Positions 35,846 to 45,788 of a DNA stretch of 64,000 nucleotides are shown one piece after another. Position numbers and translations under genes: made by a program. The number at the start of each line of letters is the position of its first letter. The stretch's first letter is position 1. The notes under the pieces are model-generated. The model had not been told where the DNA came from and did not search any database. It worked only from the letters and a program-made list of their open reading frames with translations. The stretch is from Terriglobia bacterium (lineage in GTDB: Bacteria > Acidobacteriota > Terriglobia > Versatilivoradales > Versatilivoraceae): contig OX638355.1 in NCBI GenBank assembly GCA_951813285.1, positions 2,046,653-2,110,652 on the forward strand, written 5' to 3'.

Positions 35846-36472
35846 TCAGCCCTCCTCTTCCACCTGGTCGCGCTTCCAGACACGAAGCGCCCAGATGAAG
35901 CCGCCGATAATGAAAAACGCGCCGGCCGATAGCGTCATCAATCCGTTGGGCGAATACCACCCTCCCTCCGTCACCAGGGGCAGCACCGTGTGGCCGAAGA
36001 GTTTTCCGGAACCCAGCAGTTCCCGAAAGAAGCCGGTGGCCAGCAGAATCAGGCTGTAACCGAAGCCGTTGCCCAAGCCGTCCATGATGCTCAAGCTGGG
36101 CCGATTCTGCATGGCATAGGCTTCAGCCCGGCCCATGATGATGCAATTGGTGATGATCAATCCCACGAAGACCGACAACTGCTTGCTGATGTCGTAGAGG
36201 TAGGCCTTCAGGAACTGATCGGCAATGATCACCAGGGAAGAAATGATGGTCAACTGCACAATGATGCGGATGGAGCTGGGAATGTTGTTGCGAAGCAGGC
36301 TGACGAAGAAGTTGGAAAAGGTCAGAACAAAGATCACCGCCCCGCACATCACCACCGAGGTTTCCATCTTGGTGGTCACGGCCAGGGCCGAACAGATCCC
36401 CAGCACCTGCAGGGCAATGGGGTTGTTTTCAAAGAGTGGATCGAGTAGCGCCTTGCGCCCGGGACCTGCCAT
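35846..36472 (-). CDS. nqrD: Na+-NQR subunit D
   Basis: 208 residues with six TM segments. The family cysteines are in [18 protein letters not shown] and [18 protein letters not shown], matching the positions in NqrE. It forms part of the Na+ path and the membrane iron centre. It is 9 nt downstream of nqrC. Length is normal. Confidence 0.97.
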   Translation of the reverse strand: MAGPGRKALLDPLFENNPIALQVLGICSALAVTTKMETSVVMCGAVIFVLTFSNFFVSLLRNNIPSSIRIIVQLTIISSLVIIADQFLKAYLYDISKQLSVFVGLIITNCIIMGRAEAYAMQNRPSLSIMDGLGNGFGYSLILLATGFFRELLGSGKLFGHTVLPLVTEGGWYSPNGLMTLSAGAFFIIGGFIWALRVWKRDQVEEEG

Positions 36473-36481
36473 TTCGCTTCC

Positions 36482-37264
36482 TCAGGATGACTTCCGGCTG
36501 TCGCGAAGTCTGTTCAAATAGGGTCCGAATCCGTTTTCTCCCAGCCAGAACCGCAGCATGTTGGTGACACCCCGGCTGGTAATGGTGGCGCCGGCCAGTC
36601 CGTCGACGCGATGGGGGTCGTCCTCCGGAGGACCGGCTCGGCCCTTGATCACCTCGATCACCGTCTGACCGGTGCTGTCGAAGGCGATCCGGCCGGGCCA
36701 GCGGGACTTCCAAAGGGGATTGTCCACCTCGCCCCCCAATCCCGGTGTCTCGCCGTGTTGGTAATAGGTGAGCCCTCGCACGGTCTTGGTATCGGCATCC
36801 AGGGACAGGAAGCCGTAGAGGGTGGACCAGAGTCCATAGCCCTCGATGGGCAACACCACCATCTGCAATTCCCCCGCGCCGTTGAGGACCTGGTAGACCA
36901 CGGCGTGGTTGGGCAAACGGCTGATGCTCGAGTTGTTGGCCGGGGCCGGACGGCTGGAATCGGGATCGTTGCGGGCTTTCCTCTGATCGAAAGTGGAGGC
37001 GTCGATGGCGGGTGCCGCTTCTCCAGATTGGATGTCGATGACCACCGGTTTCACCACCCGAAATCGTTCCTGAACCTGGGCGGCGTCCAGCCTTTCCGAG
37101 GGTTGAGCCAGTCCGGCCGCCAGCAGGACGTTCTTGCGTTTGTCCAAGGCGGCGTTGGCCTGCTGCAATTCGCTGAGCGATACCGCCGAGGAGGAAACCA
37201 GCACGGCACAGACGACGCAAATCAGGCCGGCAAAGAGAATGGTGTAAGCGACGCTATGCTGCAT
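36482..37264 (-). CDS. nqrC: Na+-NQR subunit C (covalent FMN)
   Basis: 260 residues. One N-terminal TM is followed by the periplasmic FMN_bind domain ([18 protein letters not shown]). The flavinylation site is Thr227 in [13 protein letters not shown], the target of ApbE. The start overlaps the end of nqrB by 11 nt. A short Ser/Pro/Asn-rich insertion (about residues 95-112) is not typical of Vibrio NqrC but leaves the core intact. Confidence 0.96.
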   Translation of the reverse strand: MQHSVAYTILFAGLICVVCAVLVSSSAVSLSELQQANAALDKRKNVLLAAGLAQPSERLDAAQVQERFRVVKPVVIDIQSGEAAPAIDASTFDQRKARNDPDSSRPAPANNSSISRLPNHAVVYQVLNGAGELQMVVLPIEGYGLWSTLYGFLSLDADTKTVRGLTYYQHGETPGLGGEVDNPLWKSRWPGRIAFDSTGQTVIEVIKGRAGPPEDDPHRVDGLAGATITSRGVTNMLRFWLGENGFGPYLNRLRDSRKSS

Positions 37265-38477
37265 AGCGGGCCCTCCTGCGCTTGACGTTGGCCTGCACCA
37301 CGAAGTAGTCGATCAGGCCGGCAAACAGATTGACGAAGAGAATGGCCAACATCATACCCTCGGGATAGGCCGGGTTGACCACCCGGATCAGGATCGCCAG
37401 GATGCCGATGCACAGGCCGTAAATGTAGCGGCCGGTGTTGGAGTGGGAGGCCGAGACCGGGTCGGTGGCCATGTAGACCGCGCCGAAGGCCCAGCCCCCC
37501 AAGACCACATGCCATCCGAAGGGGACCGCCAGCAGGGGATTGGTGTCGGAGGCGATGGCGTTGAGCAGGGTCGAGGCCGCCAGGGAGCCGAGGACCACAG
37601 CGAACATGATGCGCCAGGAGCCCACCTTGGTCACGATCAGAATCAAGGCTCCGATGAGGCATCCCAGGGTCGAGGTCTCGCCCATGGAACCGGGGATCAA
37701 CCCCAGGAAGGCGTCCCACCAGCTCAGTCCTTCCAGGAGCACTTGATGCCCCAGGGTGGCCGCCTCGGCCAGCCAGGTCGCCCCACTGACGCCGTCCGCG
37801 CTGGTTTGGGCCGCCACCCAGACCTTGTTCCCCGAGATCTCGGCGGGATAGGCAAAGAAAAGAAATGCCCTGGCCGTCAGCGCCGGGTTCAGGATGTTCA
37901 TGCCCGTCCCGCCGAAGATTTCCTTGCCCACGATCACCCCGAAGGCAATGCCCAGGGCTACCTGCCACAGGGGAATGGTTGGCGGCAGGGTCAAGGGGAA
38001 GAGCATTCCCGTCACCAGGAATCCCTCGTTGAGTTCGTGCCTGCGCACGACGGCGAAAAGAGCCTCGCAGTGGCCACCGATCAGGAAGGTGACCAGCAGC
38101 ACGGGCAGGTAGTAGAGCGCCCCGTGAAATATGCAGGCCAATGGGTCGCCCGGGTCGAACCCGTTCAGTCCCAAGTGGATCATTACCGCTGTCTGCCAGG
38201 TTTCCAGGGGCAGCGCTCCCTGGGAGATGGCCCGATGGGCCTGCAAGCCGGTGTTGTACATGGCCATGAACACCGCGGGAATGAGAGAGATGACCACGGT
38301 CACCATCATGCGCTTCAGGTCGAGTCCGTCCCGGACGTGGGAACCGCCCTTGGTGACCTGTCCCGGTGTATACAGAAAGGTGTCGAGAGCTTCGTAGAAG
38401 GGATAGGCGAATTCCAGCGCTCCGCCCTTGTGGAAGTGCCTGGCCTGTGAATCCAGAATGGTGCGCAGGATCTTCAT
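37254..38477 (-). CDS. nqrB: Na+-NQR subunit B (covalent FMN, Na+ channel)
   Basis: 407 residues from ATG 38477 ([15 protein letters not shown]); a longer frame from 38558 overlaps nqrA and is not needed. It is a polytopic protein of about ten TM segments. The FMN site is Thr234 in GVSGATWL, two residues from the Vibrio position (Thr236). NqrB carries FMN and riboflavin, forms much of the Na+ path and holds the quinone site. The start overlaps the nqrA stop by 1 nt (TGATG). Confidence 0.96.
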   Translation of the reverse strand: MKILRTILDSQARHFHKGGALEFAYPFYEALDTFLYTPGQVTKGGSHVRDGLDLKRMMVTVVISLIPAVFMAMYNTGLQAHRAISQGALPLETWQTAVMIHLGLNGFDPGDPLACIFHGALYYLPVLLVTFLIGGHCEALFAVVRRHELNEGFLVTGMLFPLTLPPTIPLWQVALGIAFGVIVGKEIFGGTGMNILNPALTARAFLFFAYPAEISGNKVWVAAQTSADGVSGATWLAEAATLGHQVLLEGLSWWDAFLGLIPGSMGETSTLGCLIGALILIVTKVGSWRIMFAVVLGSLAASTLLNAIASDTNPLLAVPFGWHVVLGGWAFGAVYMATDPVSASHSNTGRYIYGLCIGILAILIRVVNPAYPEGMMLAILFVNLFAGLIDYFVVQANVKRRRARYAA

Positions 38478-39844
38478 CAGCCTTCCTTCTCGATGGTGGT
38501 CAGAACCTGTCGCAAGAGGGGTCCGTACTCGACCTTGCCGGGGCAGACAAACGAACACAAGGCCAGGTCCTCTTCATCCAGCTCCAGGCACCCCAGTTCT
38601 TCGGCCTTCTCGGTGTCGCCCGCCAGCAGGGCCCTCAGAACGAAGGTGGGAAGGATGTCGAAGGGAAAGACACGCTCGTACATCCCGATGGGAACCATGG
38701 CCCTGGAGGATCCGTTGGTCGAGGTGGTGAAGCGGAATTTCCTGCCTGGTATCAGCTTGGACAGGTAGGTGTTGATGGTGGAATAGCGGCTGACCCCGGG
38801 CGATAGCCATCCCAGGAACTCCCTGGAGCGGTTTTCCGGGAGAACGGAAATCTGTTGATGATAGCGTCCCAGGAAGCCGAAGACATCGCCCGAGGCGGTG
38901 CGGCCGGACAGGACCGATCCGGAGATGATTCGGGATTCGCCCTCGCTCAATTCTCCCTGGGTGAGGTCGCTGGTGGAGGCGCCCAATCGGGTCTTGAGCA
39001 GGCGAGGCCGCCTGACCGAAGGGCCGGCCAAAGAGATGATCCGCTCCGGGTGCAACTGGCCGTCTCCGAAGAGGTTTCCGATGTCCACCACATCCTGGAA
39101 GTTCAAATGCCAGACCAGGCGATTCTTGTCCACCGGGTCCAGGGTATGGATGTGGAAGCCGACGGTTCCCGAAGGATGGGGCCCTCTGAACTCTTCCCGG
39201 CGGAACTGGGAATCGGAAGGGACGGGGAACCCGCTCTCCGGACTCTCGCAAACGAAGACCGGCCCTTGGGTCAGCCTGGCCACGGCCCGCAATCCCCGTT
39301 CGAAGGCGGCCTCCTGTCCCTCCAGCGCCGGACGGGCAGGGGGCGCCAGGGGGTGGCTGTCCATGGCGGTGACGAAGATCGACCGCGGAGTTTCAGCCGG
39401 GTCGGCCACCTTGCCGAAGGGCCGAGCCCGCAAAGCCGTCCATAGGCCGGATTCGAGCAGCAGTTCCTGGACCTGGGTCCTGGCGAGGGAACCGGGGTGT
39501 CGCCCGGTATAGGCGTTGAAGCTGACACTGTCGGCGCGGCCGCTCGACTCGGAGGCGTCCAGTTGAATGACCAGAGACTGAAGGGCGCGCCGCTCGCCTC
39601 GGTTAATGGCCGTCACCCGGCCCGAGCCCGGCGCGGTGTATCGAACTCCGGAGGTCTTCTTGTCCTCGAAAAGGAGCTGGCCTCGACGAACCTCGTCCCC
39701 GACCCGCACCTGCATGGTCGGGCTCATTCCCGGGTAGTCGGCAGCCAGCAAGGCCACCTGACGCGCCGGGGAGGCCGTCTCGATCCGGTGCTCAGGCTCT
39801 CCGGCGATTGGAAGATCCAGACCTTTGGTGTTCCTGTGAAGCAT
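38477..39844 (-). CDS. nqrA: Na+-NQR subunit A
   Basis: 455 residues, soluble cytoplasmic subunit. Family phrases include the N-terminal [35 protein letters not shown] and [21 protein letters not shown] (biotinyl-lipoyl-like fold), and [21 protein letters not shown] at the C-terminus. It is the first gene of the eight-gene nqr run. A CRP-like palindrome lies about 260-275 nt upstream. Confidence 0.96.
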   Translation of the reverse strand: MLHRNTKGLDLPIAGEPEHRIETASPARQVALLAADYPGMSPTMQVRVGDEVRRGQLLFEDKKTSGVRYTAPGSGRVTAINRGERRALQSLVIQLDASESSGRADSVSFNAYTGRHPGSLARTQVQELLLESGLWTALRARPFGKVADPAETPRSIFVTAMDSHPLAPPARPALEGQEAAFERGLRAVARLTQGPVFVCESPESGFPVPSDSQFRREEFRGPHPSGTVGFHIHTLDPVDKNRLVWHLNFQDVVDIGNLFGDGQLHPERIISLAGPSVRRPRLLKTRLGASTSDLTQGELSEGESRIISGSVLSGRTASGDVFGFLGRYHQQISVLPENRSREFLGWLSPGVSRYSTINTYLSKLIPGRKFRFTTSTNGSSRAMVPIGMYERVFPFDILPTFVLRALLAGDTEKAEELGCLELDEEDLALCSFVCPGKVEYGPLLRQVLTTIEKEG

Positions 39845-40325
39845 GCGACCTATGCGTGGGACCAGCGGAAAGTCCGGCCCGGGCTGTGGAGCCGTCGAGC
39901 GGTCTCCGCCAATCCAGGGCAGTCTCCCGGAATCAACTCATGGGCTGTGGAGCCATCAACCGTCCGGTTCCTCTATTGTCCGGTGCCAAACAGAACGATG
40001 CAGCCGCTGTGACGGCGGCGGGAGCATTGATCAAGGACGTCGCCATTCGAGAGCAAACGGAATGCAAGGCGGGCAACGGAAACAATCATCCCGCGTATCA
40101 TGTTGTGAATAATCTCACAAACTGAAGCTTAACACCATGTAGTCTCAGAACACAAACGAAAGTGGGGGAGACCCACCAGAGAAATATTGGCCGGACCGGG
40201 GCGGCAATTTTCAGGACTCTTGCCCCAAGAGGGTACAATCAAGGGGGCCTGACCTGGAGCCAACGCCATCCAGGCCCGTGCGTTCAAGAGCCACCACCGG
40301 AACCTGGAGGAAAGGAAGCCTGCAC
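39845..40325. other. Divergent intergenic region, nqrA / cyclophilin
   Basis: 481 nt. It holds the TGTGA-N6-TCACA palindrome at 40103-40120. No repeat family member and no RNA gene was recognised. The last 25 nt contain GGAGGAAAGG, the cyclophilin ribosome-binding site. Confidence 0.5.
40103..40120. promoter_or_regulatory. CRP/FNR-family-like operator
   Basis: TTGTGA (40103-40108), ATAATC, then TCACAA (40115-40120) make a perfect 6-6-6 palindrome fitting the CRP consensus TGTGA-N6-TCACA. It lies between nqrA (minus) and the cyclophilin gene (plus), so either could be controlled. Confidence 0.5.
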
Positions 40326-40973
40326 ATGACATTATTACTGCGACCGTTTTGGGTGGATTTGGGAGTCGGTTTTTATTGGCAACTCATGGCCGTCTGGTTC
40401 GTGGCGATGGCCTTGATGGGCTGCTCCGCCTCGGGACCGAGCAACCCGAAGGTGCCCAAAGGGGCCAAGAGCTCGGGTGGAAAGCATGTCCGGATCGAAA
40501 CCGAAATGGGCAACATCACCATCCAGTTTTTCGAAGACGACTCTCCCACGGCGGTGGAGAACTTTCGCCTGCTGGCCGAGCATGGCTACTATGACGGGTT
40601 GACGTTTCACCGGGTGGTGGAAGGCTTCATGATCCAGGGAGGAGATCCCAGGGGGGATGGGACCGGGGGCGAAAGCGCCTGGGGAGGTTCCTTCGCCGAT
40701 GACATCGATCGCGACTCCACCCTCTACCGGCGGGGCTATCGTCGCGGCATCGTGGCCATGGCCAACAGCGGGCCCGACACCAACGGCAGCCAGTTCTTTA
40801 TCATGCACGGCAACTCGCGGCTGCAGCCCAACTACGTGATCTTCGGCAACGTGGTGGAAGGTCAACAGGTGGTGGACGCCCTGGCAAGCGTTTCAACCGC
40901 TCGCAGCAGCAGTGGTGAGATGAGCCGGCCCACTCGGCCCCTGGTGATTCGGAAGGTCGTCATCCTGCCCTAG
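40326..40973 (+). CDS. Lipoprotein cyclophilin-type peptidylprolyl isomerase
   Basis: 215 residues from ATG 40326, preceded by GGAGGAAAGGAAGCC. A signal segment ends in the lipobox ALMGC. The cyclophilin domain (about 50-212) has ETEMGNITIQFFED, TFHRVVEGFMIQGGDP, GIVAMANSGPDTNGSQFFI and YVIFGNVVEGQQVVD, covering the usual catalytic Arg and Gln/Phe residues. It assists proline isomerisation of exported proteins, probably from a membrane-anchored position. Monocistronic. Confidence 0.93.
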   Translation: MTLLLRPFWVDLGVGFYWQLMAVWFVAMALMGCSASGPSNPKVPKGAKSSGGKHVRIETEMGNITIQFFEDDSPTAVENFRLLAEHGYYDGLTFHRVVEGFMIQGGDPRGDGTGGESAWGGSFADDIDRDSTLYRRGYRRGIVAMANSGPDTNGSQFFIMHGNSRLQPNYVIFGNVVEGQQVVDALASVSTARSSSGEMSRPTRPLVIRKVVILP

Positions 40974-41683
40974 CCGCCACCGCTAGCCCGGATGTTAATC
41001 AACAGGGTTTGCAAGGCCTCGGGGTTGGTCGCGCCGCCCGGTTGGCACCTGTCTGAAATTCCCCTGTTTCAGCCTGTTTCAGCCGCCCCATCGTATGGGA
41101 CGGCGGCACGGCCAAGTGAAAAGTGAAGAGTGGAGGGTGGAGAGTGGAGAGTGGAGAGTGGAGAGTGGTCGCCGGGGGTTTCAACGGGTAAGCATCTGAT
41201 GAACTGACTGCGCCTACCTGAAACAAACGAAAAAGACAAAAGAAAAAGAGGAATCCACGAAGGAACACGAAGAACGACGAAGGGACACTAAGGGATTGTC
41301 AGATCGGGATTCAAGGCGACCATCCAGCCAGTTCGTTTGCGCCGACTCTCCCTTGAAGGGCAATTGTGACGAAAGCGGCCCACCCGGGAGGTGGTGATAT
41401 CAAGGTCACGATGTCGCAGATGCATTCGGGCGTGGTTGGTCATTGAAGGTGGTCCATCCCTATTCGTGTTCATTCGTGCCCATTGGTGGTTCGTCTTCAA
41501 AAGAGATTGGCAGTTTCTTCCTCGAATGATCCGGCCGACAGGGCGGGGGCGGGACTTATTTGAAGGACTGCACCGAGACCGACAAGATGCTTTGCGTGTC
41601 GATCAAATAACTCTCCACTCTCCACTCTCCACTTGCCTGAACCCCTGTTTCACTCCGTTTGATTCGTCCCGTGGGGGTACCTG
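40974..41683. other. Repeat-rich intergenic region
   Basis: 710 nt between convergent genes, largely occupied by the composite repeat at 41119-41633. No coding region is supported. Confidence 0.55.
41119..41633. repeat. Composite intergenic repeat bounded by GTGGAGA microsatellites
   Basis: The left end is a run of GTGGAGA-type 7-mers (41119-41168); the right end is the inverse, CTCTCCACTCTCCACTCTCC (41611-41633). Inside is the CTGAAACAAACG / A-rich leader and a CACGAAGG block (about 41218-41295), then unrelated sequence and a CGAATGATCCGGCCGACAGG tail shared with the other copies. Confidence 0.65.
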
Positions 41684-43429
41684 CTATTCCGTTTCCGCCT
41701 CGTACACGGGATCGCCCCGGTGAAGCCGCATGGCGATTCGCAGGGTCTGGTTGAGCGCCCGCTGGGTGGGTGCGTGGGCGGCAAGGTATCGGGCAGCCGC
41801 GACCATGACCAGCCGCTTTTCTTCTTCATCCTCCAGCTCGTCGTGCTGACGGATCGCAGCTTCCAGGACCTGGAAGCTGTGGAACTCGGCGTCCTCACGG
41901 AGCAGGCTCTCAGCCAAGGTGCGGAAGAGCCCGGCGCTGTCGCCCCGACCGTGCAGATAGCTGTAGACCCTTTGCCCGGCAGCGTCGGTCTGTTGCTGAA
42001 TGTTCATCAGGTTGAGCAAATCCTGCAGCGCGGCCTCTGGGCGATCCATGGCTTGCCCGTTGCCCGATGGCGTTCGGGCGGGGGGGATGTTGAAGAAACG
42101 ATCGAGATAGCACCTCATTGCGCCGTGGAAGACGCCGCGGAGAAGGTCGGCCGATTCGGTCCGCTTGAGAAGCTGATGCAACGCATTGGCATACGTGAAA
42201 GTGTGGAGGGCTGCGATCCAGTCGGCGAACTCGTTCTGGACGTGGAAGCGCACGATCCGCAACGCGGCAGCGTAGGCAACGGCCTGCGCCAGTTGCACCG
42301 GCTTGGCCCCTTCGCGCAAGGCGCCCTTGAGCGCGTCCAGGCAGATGAACGGATCATCCACCAAGAGTTGATCCGTGAAATCCGGCCCGCGGGTCCAGGT
42401 TTTCTCCGCGCCTTCAGCCAGCATGCCGGGAAGCTCTTCGAATGTGCCGCGCAACACCGGAAGAAGGTCGATGGGATGGCGCCAGGCATTCCGCTCCTCG
42501 CTACGGATTGCGGTGCACAGCCCGTTGACCAGAGATGGCAGAATCCGGTCCGCATGGTCCCATCCGATACGGTCGAGCAGCTCAAACGCCTTGTTGATGA
42601 AGTCGACCACGTGGCCGCCGTCGAGATAGAAATGGTCGGTAGCCGCGGTCACGATCATGTCGGCGATGTCGGCGCCGGACAGGCCCTTCCGCACCGCGGT
42701 CAGCACGCACCGTTCCGCCCCCTCCGTACTGCGGACCTCGACAAAATAGCGCAGCCAGCGCTTGAGGTGTTCAGGGGGAATCTCCTCATTGTCCAGGGGG
42801 CTGATCTCGAACTTGGGCGTCATTCCCGCACAGTCGCGTGCTACGTGAACAAGCCCGTGAAACAACGGTGCGATCCGGTCATCCCCCTCCAGGTGATCAC
42901 AGAGGTTGGCCATCGCGCTGAGGATGGTCAGACCCGAAGCCCAGTTCTGCCGGTGCCGCACGCCGTAGAGCGCGCCGAGCTTCGCGATCTCATCGGGCGT
43001 GACGCCGCTGTGCAAGAGGCCGATGACCGATTTGCCGATGATGAGGCTGAGATTCTGCTCCATCCCTTCCCGAAGCCGGCGCGACCAACGGGCGACCGGA
43101 TCCCGCCGCGGCCTGACCGTGCTCAGATAGACCTCACCCCCCTTGACTTTGACCGGGTAGGCATCCACATCGTCGGCGAACAGATTGAAGGTGCAGCCAC
43201 TGGCCAGGTCGAAGCGGGCGTGATGCCAGTGGCAGGTGAGAATCCCATCCTCGACCGTGCCGCGATTAAGGGGGAAGCCCATGTGCGGACACCGGTTGTC
43301 GACCGCGTAGATCTTTCCTTCGTGATGGAACAGTACGATCGGGACGGGACCGTCCGAGACCAGGAGCGGACTCCTGGCCCGCACCTCCGTCAAAGACCCG
43401 ACGTGAATCTCATGATCTATGCCGGCCAT
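41684..43429 (-). CDS. Rieske [2Fe-2S] domain fused to a large helical domain
   Basis: 581 residues. Residues 10-105 are a Rieske ferredoxin domain: Cys47-Pro-His49 and Cys66-His-Trp-His69 supply the two Cys and two His ligands. The remaining ~470 residues are predicted mostly helical, with several His-rich motifs (LFHGLVHVARDC, TDHFYLDGGHVVDFI, DRIGWDHADRI) that could bind metal or a cofactor. No standard ring-hydroxylase alpha-subunit 2-His-1-carboxylate motif was recognised, so it is probably not a classic dioxygenase. Flanked by repeat-rich DNA on one side and a Nudix gene on the other; possibly acquired horizontally. Confidence 0.75.
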   Translation of the reverse strand: MAGIDHEIHVGSLTEVRARSPLLVSDGPVPIVLFHHEGKIYAVDNRCPHMGFPLNRGTVEDGILTCHWHHARFDLASGCTFNLFADDVDAYPVKVKGGEVYLSTVRPRRDPVARWSRRLREGMEQNLSLIIGKSVIGLLHSGVTPDEIAKLGALYGVRHRQNWASGLTILSAMANLCDHLEGDDRIAPLFHGLVHVARDCAGMTPKFEISPLDNEEIPPEHLKRWLRYFVEVRSTEGAERCVLTAVRKGLSGADIADMIVTAATDHFYLDGGHVVDFINKAFELLDRIGWDHADRILPSLVNGLCTAIRSEERNAWRHPIDLLPVLRGTFEELPGMLAEGAEKTWTRGPDFTDQLLVDDPFICLDALKGALREGAKPVQLAQAVAYAAALRIVRFHVQNEFADWIAALHTFTYANALHQLLKRTESADLLRGVFHGAMRCYLDRFFNIPPARTPSGNGQAMDRPEAALQDLLNLMNIQQQTDAAGQRVYSYLHGRGDSAGLFRTLAESLLREDAEFHSFQVLEAAIRQHDELEDEEEKRLVMVAAARYLAAHAPTQRALNQTLRIAMRLHRGDPVYEAETE

Positions 43430-43484
43430 AGGGACAACCTCATTCAGAGAACCGACGCTTCCTGCCTATGGTGAGAACTCCGGG

Positions 43485-43991
43485 CTAACCCTTGGGGAAA
43501 AACCTCTCGACGTACTCGCCCACGGCTTCCCGGGTACTGGGAAAGGCGAGTTCCTGCCAGGGAATCTCCCCGGGGGCAAAGAGCCCTACTTCCAGGCACT
43601 CGTCTCCGGCTTCGAACGTGCCGCCGATGACCTCGGCGGCGTAGACCACCAGAATGACCGGACTCCCCGAATACGAATAGACATTGAGCAGGCTGACCAG
43701 GCGCACCTCCAAGTGGGCCTCTTCCCTGGTTTCCCGGACGGCGGCGTCCTGGATGGCTTCACCCCGGTCCACGAACCCGCCCGGGAAGACCCATTTCCCG
43801 TAGCTGGGCTCGATGGAGCGCTTCAGCAGAGGGATCTTGCCCTCGATGGTGAAGAGGGTCCCGGCGGCGACCTTGGGGTCCAGAAAAAAAACGAAGCCGC
43901 AACGGGTGCAGACCAGGCGTTCCGGTTCGTTGGCTTTCAGTTTTCTGGAGTCCAGGGGACCTCCGCACCGGGGACAGAATGAGTATTCCAT
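43485..43991 (-). CDS. Zinc-ribbon Nudix hydrolase
   Basis: 168 residues from ATG 43991 (MEYSFCPRCGGPL); a longer frame from 44270 overlaps the neighbouring gene. An N-terminal zinc ribbon (Cys6, Cys9, Cys28, Cys31) precedes the Nudix fold. The Nudix box GGFVDRGEAIQDAAVRETRE continues with EAHLEV, giving the REx2EE metal-binding core at residues 86-91. Such enzymes hydrolyse nucleoside diphosphates linked to other moieties; ADP-ribose or NAD(H)-like substrates are plausible. It begins 2 nt after the upstream gene ends. Confidence 0.88.
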   Translation of the reverse strand: MEYSFCPRCGGPLDSRKLKANEPERLVCTRCGFVFFLDPKVAAGTLFTIEGKIPLLKRSIEPSYGKWVFPGGFVDRGEAIQDAAVRETREEAHLEVRLVSLLNVYSYSGSPVILVVYAAEVIGGTFEAGDECLEVGLFAPGEIPWQELAFPSTREAVGEYVERFFPKG

Positions 43992-43993
43992 GG

Positions 43994-44392
43994 CTAGAAC
44001 TCCGAGGGCGCGAAGCCGATGGTGCGGTCCTTGCGCCCGACCCAAAAGGCGATGGGTAATCTGAGTTGGCCCTCGTCCGTCCTGATTTGCACCCTGACGA
44101 TCACGCCGCTGCCCTGCGACTCGGATTTGACGATCCAGAAGGAGCGGACCCGCCCGTAGTAACCACCGTCTCCCCAATCTTGCAGGAAGTCCTTGAAGGT
44201 GTATTCTTCGGTGGGGCCCCAGATCTGATAGGCCGCGGCCAGGTCTCCCTTCTGCATAGCCTCGAAGCATCGCTGCACGGCACGCTCTTCCCGAAAGTTG
44301 GCAAAGAAATAGATCAGAATCCCCAGGCCCACGGCGGCTCCCGCCAGAACGAGGGGCGTGGTCAAGGTTCGATGTCTGCCCAAATACACCAT
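43994..44392 (-). CDS. Single-TM hypothetical protein upstream of the Nudix gene
   Basis: 132 residues. One TM near the N-terminus (LVLAGAAVGLGILIYFFANF) is followed by a small soluble domain (CFEAMQKGDLAAAYQIWG ... FKDFLQDWGDGGYYGRVRSF) of cystatin/NTF2-like alpha+beta character. Such domains are often accessory and uncharacterised. Co-directional with the Nudix gene, with a 2-nt gap, so very likely co-transcribed. Confidence 0.65.
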   Translation of the reverse strand: MVYLGRHRTLTTPLVLAGAAVGLGILIYFFANFREERAVQRCFEAMQKGDLAAAYQIWGPTEEYTFKDFLQDWGDGGYYGRVRSFWIVKSESQGSGVIVRVQIRTDEGQLRLPIAFWVGRKDRTIGFAPSEF

Positions 44393-44484
44393 GTCTTTGC
44401 TCGGTCGAGCCCCCCGCTTGCCATACCTCCCGCGTGGGTTGCCGAAAACCAGGAGCCGCCCGGCGCGCGTGGCCGCGCCGGCAG

Positions 44485-45645
44485 CTACAAGTAGCGAGGC
44501 CGTTCCAGCAGGGTCATGGCGATGGTCTTCGGACGGCCGTCGCGGTAGATCTCGAGATCGATGGCCTCTCCGGGCCGTCTCTTGTCGACGATCCGTTTCA
44601 GGCGAGCGATGGAGTCAACCGCCTGTCCATCGGCCTTCACGATGATATCCCCTCCCAGGAGGAGCCTTCTGTTGCCGACCCGATAGGTCTGTCTCCCGCC
44701 CCGGACCCCGGCTTTGGAAAAGGAGTCTCCACTGGCCGTGCGGGCCACCAGGACTCCCTGAGTCACCGGAAGATCCAGGATCCGAGCCAACCGCGGGGTG
44801 ATGCGATAGCCCTCCAGGCGTGCGAAGGGGCGCCGCACCCTTCCGGCTGAGATCAGGTCGGGAATGATGCGCCTGGCGGTATCCACCGGCACGGCGAAGC
44901 CGATGCCGATGCTGCCGCCGCTGGTGGAAAAGATCTGGGTGTTGATGCCGATCATCTCGCCCCGGGCGTTGAGCAAGGGGCCTCCGGAGTTCCCCGGGTT
45001 GGTGGCGGCATCGGTTTGAATGATGTCGTCTATCAGCCGGCCTCTCCGGTCCTGTATCGATCGTTGCAGGGAACTGATCACCCCCACCGTCAGGGTTCCC
45101 TGAAGTCCAAAGGGGTTCCCGATGGCCAGCGCCTTCTGCCCCACCCGCAGGTCGGCCGAAGCCCCCAACGGGACGACGGTTAGCGGCGCATTGGCGGGAT
45201 CGATCTTGATGACAGCCAGGTCATTGGGTGGATCTGCGCCAATCACCTTGGCTTCGAATTTGCGCTCTTCAGTCAGCAGCGTCACTTCCAGGAGTCGGGC
45301 CTCTTCGATCACATGGTAGTTGGTCAGGATGTGGCCTTGGGCGTCGATGATGGATCCGGAACCGGAGCCCTGCTGGGGGAAGGCGCTGAAGAAGAAGTCG
45401 AAGCCGAGGGTGGTGGAGGTGATGTTGACCACGCCCGGACTCACCCGGCGGTAGATCTCGATATTTTCCGATTCGTCCTGGCTGAGGGGGCCCTCCGGCA
45501 GCGGGGCCGCCACCACGCTGGTGGATTGACCGGGATAGGGAGCAGGCGGCAGATCCTCCCGGGTCGGACGCCCCAGCAGCCAGGTGAGAGCGGAGGCCAG
45601 GGCCAGCAGGAACAGCAGCGTCGACAAACGAAGGGTCAGCTTCAT
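44485..45645 (-). CDS. HtrA/DegP-family serine protease with one PDZ domain
   Basis: 386 residues. An N-terminal signal/anchor (LSTLLFLLALASALTWLL) is followed by a trypsin-like domain with the catalytic triad His111 (LTNYHVI), Asp142 (PPNDLAV) and Ser220 (NPGNSGGPL). A single PDZ domain spans about 280-380 (YRVGNRRLLLGGDIIVKADG). Layout matches DegS-like or DegQ-like periplasmic quality-control proteases. A DegS-like role with the ECF system at 26 kb is conceivable but unproven. Confidence 0.92.
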   Translation of the reverse strand: MKLTLRLSTLLFLLALASALTWLLGRPTREDLPPAPYPGQSTSVVAAPLPEGPLSQDESENIEIYRRVSPGVVNITSTTLGFDFFFSAFPQQGSGSGSIIDAQGHILTNYHVIEEARLLEVTLLTEERKFEAKVIGADPPNDLAVIKIDPANAPLTVVPLGASADLRVGQKALAIGNPFGLQGTLTVGVISSLQRSIQDRRGRLIDDIIQTDAATNPGNSGGPLLNARGEMIGINTQIFSTSGGSIGIGFAVPVDTARRIIPDLISAGRVRRPFARLEGYRITPRLARILDLPVTQGVLVARTASGDSFSKAGVRGGRQTYRVGNRRLLLGGDIIVKADGQAVDSIARLKRIVDKRRPGEAIDLEIYRDGRPKTIAMTLLERPRYL

Positions 45646-45788
45646 GGTGTTGAGAGATGCGGGCTGGGGTTAACCCGCTGCCGGTTCGGCCGAGACCCCC
45701 TCAACCCGGGATGCCCTGGAACGCCACCGGTCAGGTCCGGAATTTTCGAACCAGGGGTGGAGTTCAGGTAAGCGCAAAATGGCCTCTG

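Noticed and set aside
41720-43474. 584-codon open frame on the plus strand
   Set aside because: Antisense of the Rieske fusion gene; the product lacks recognisable motifs and a plausible start.
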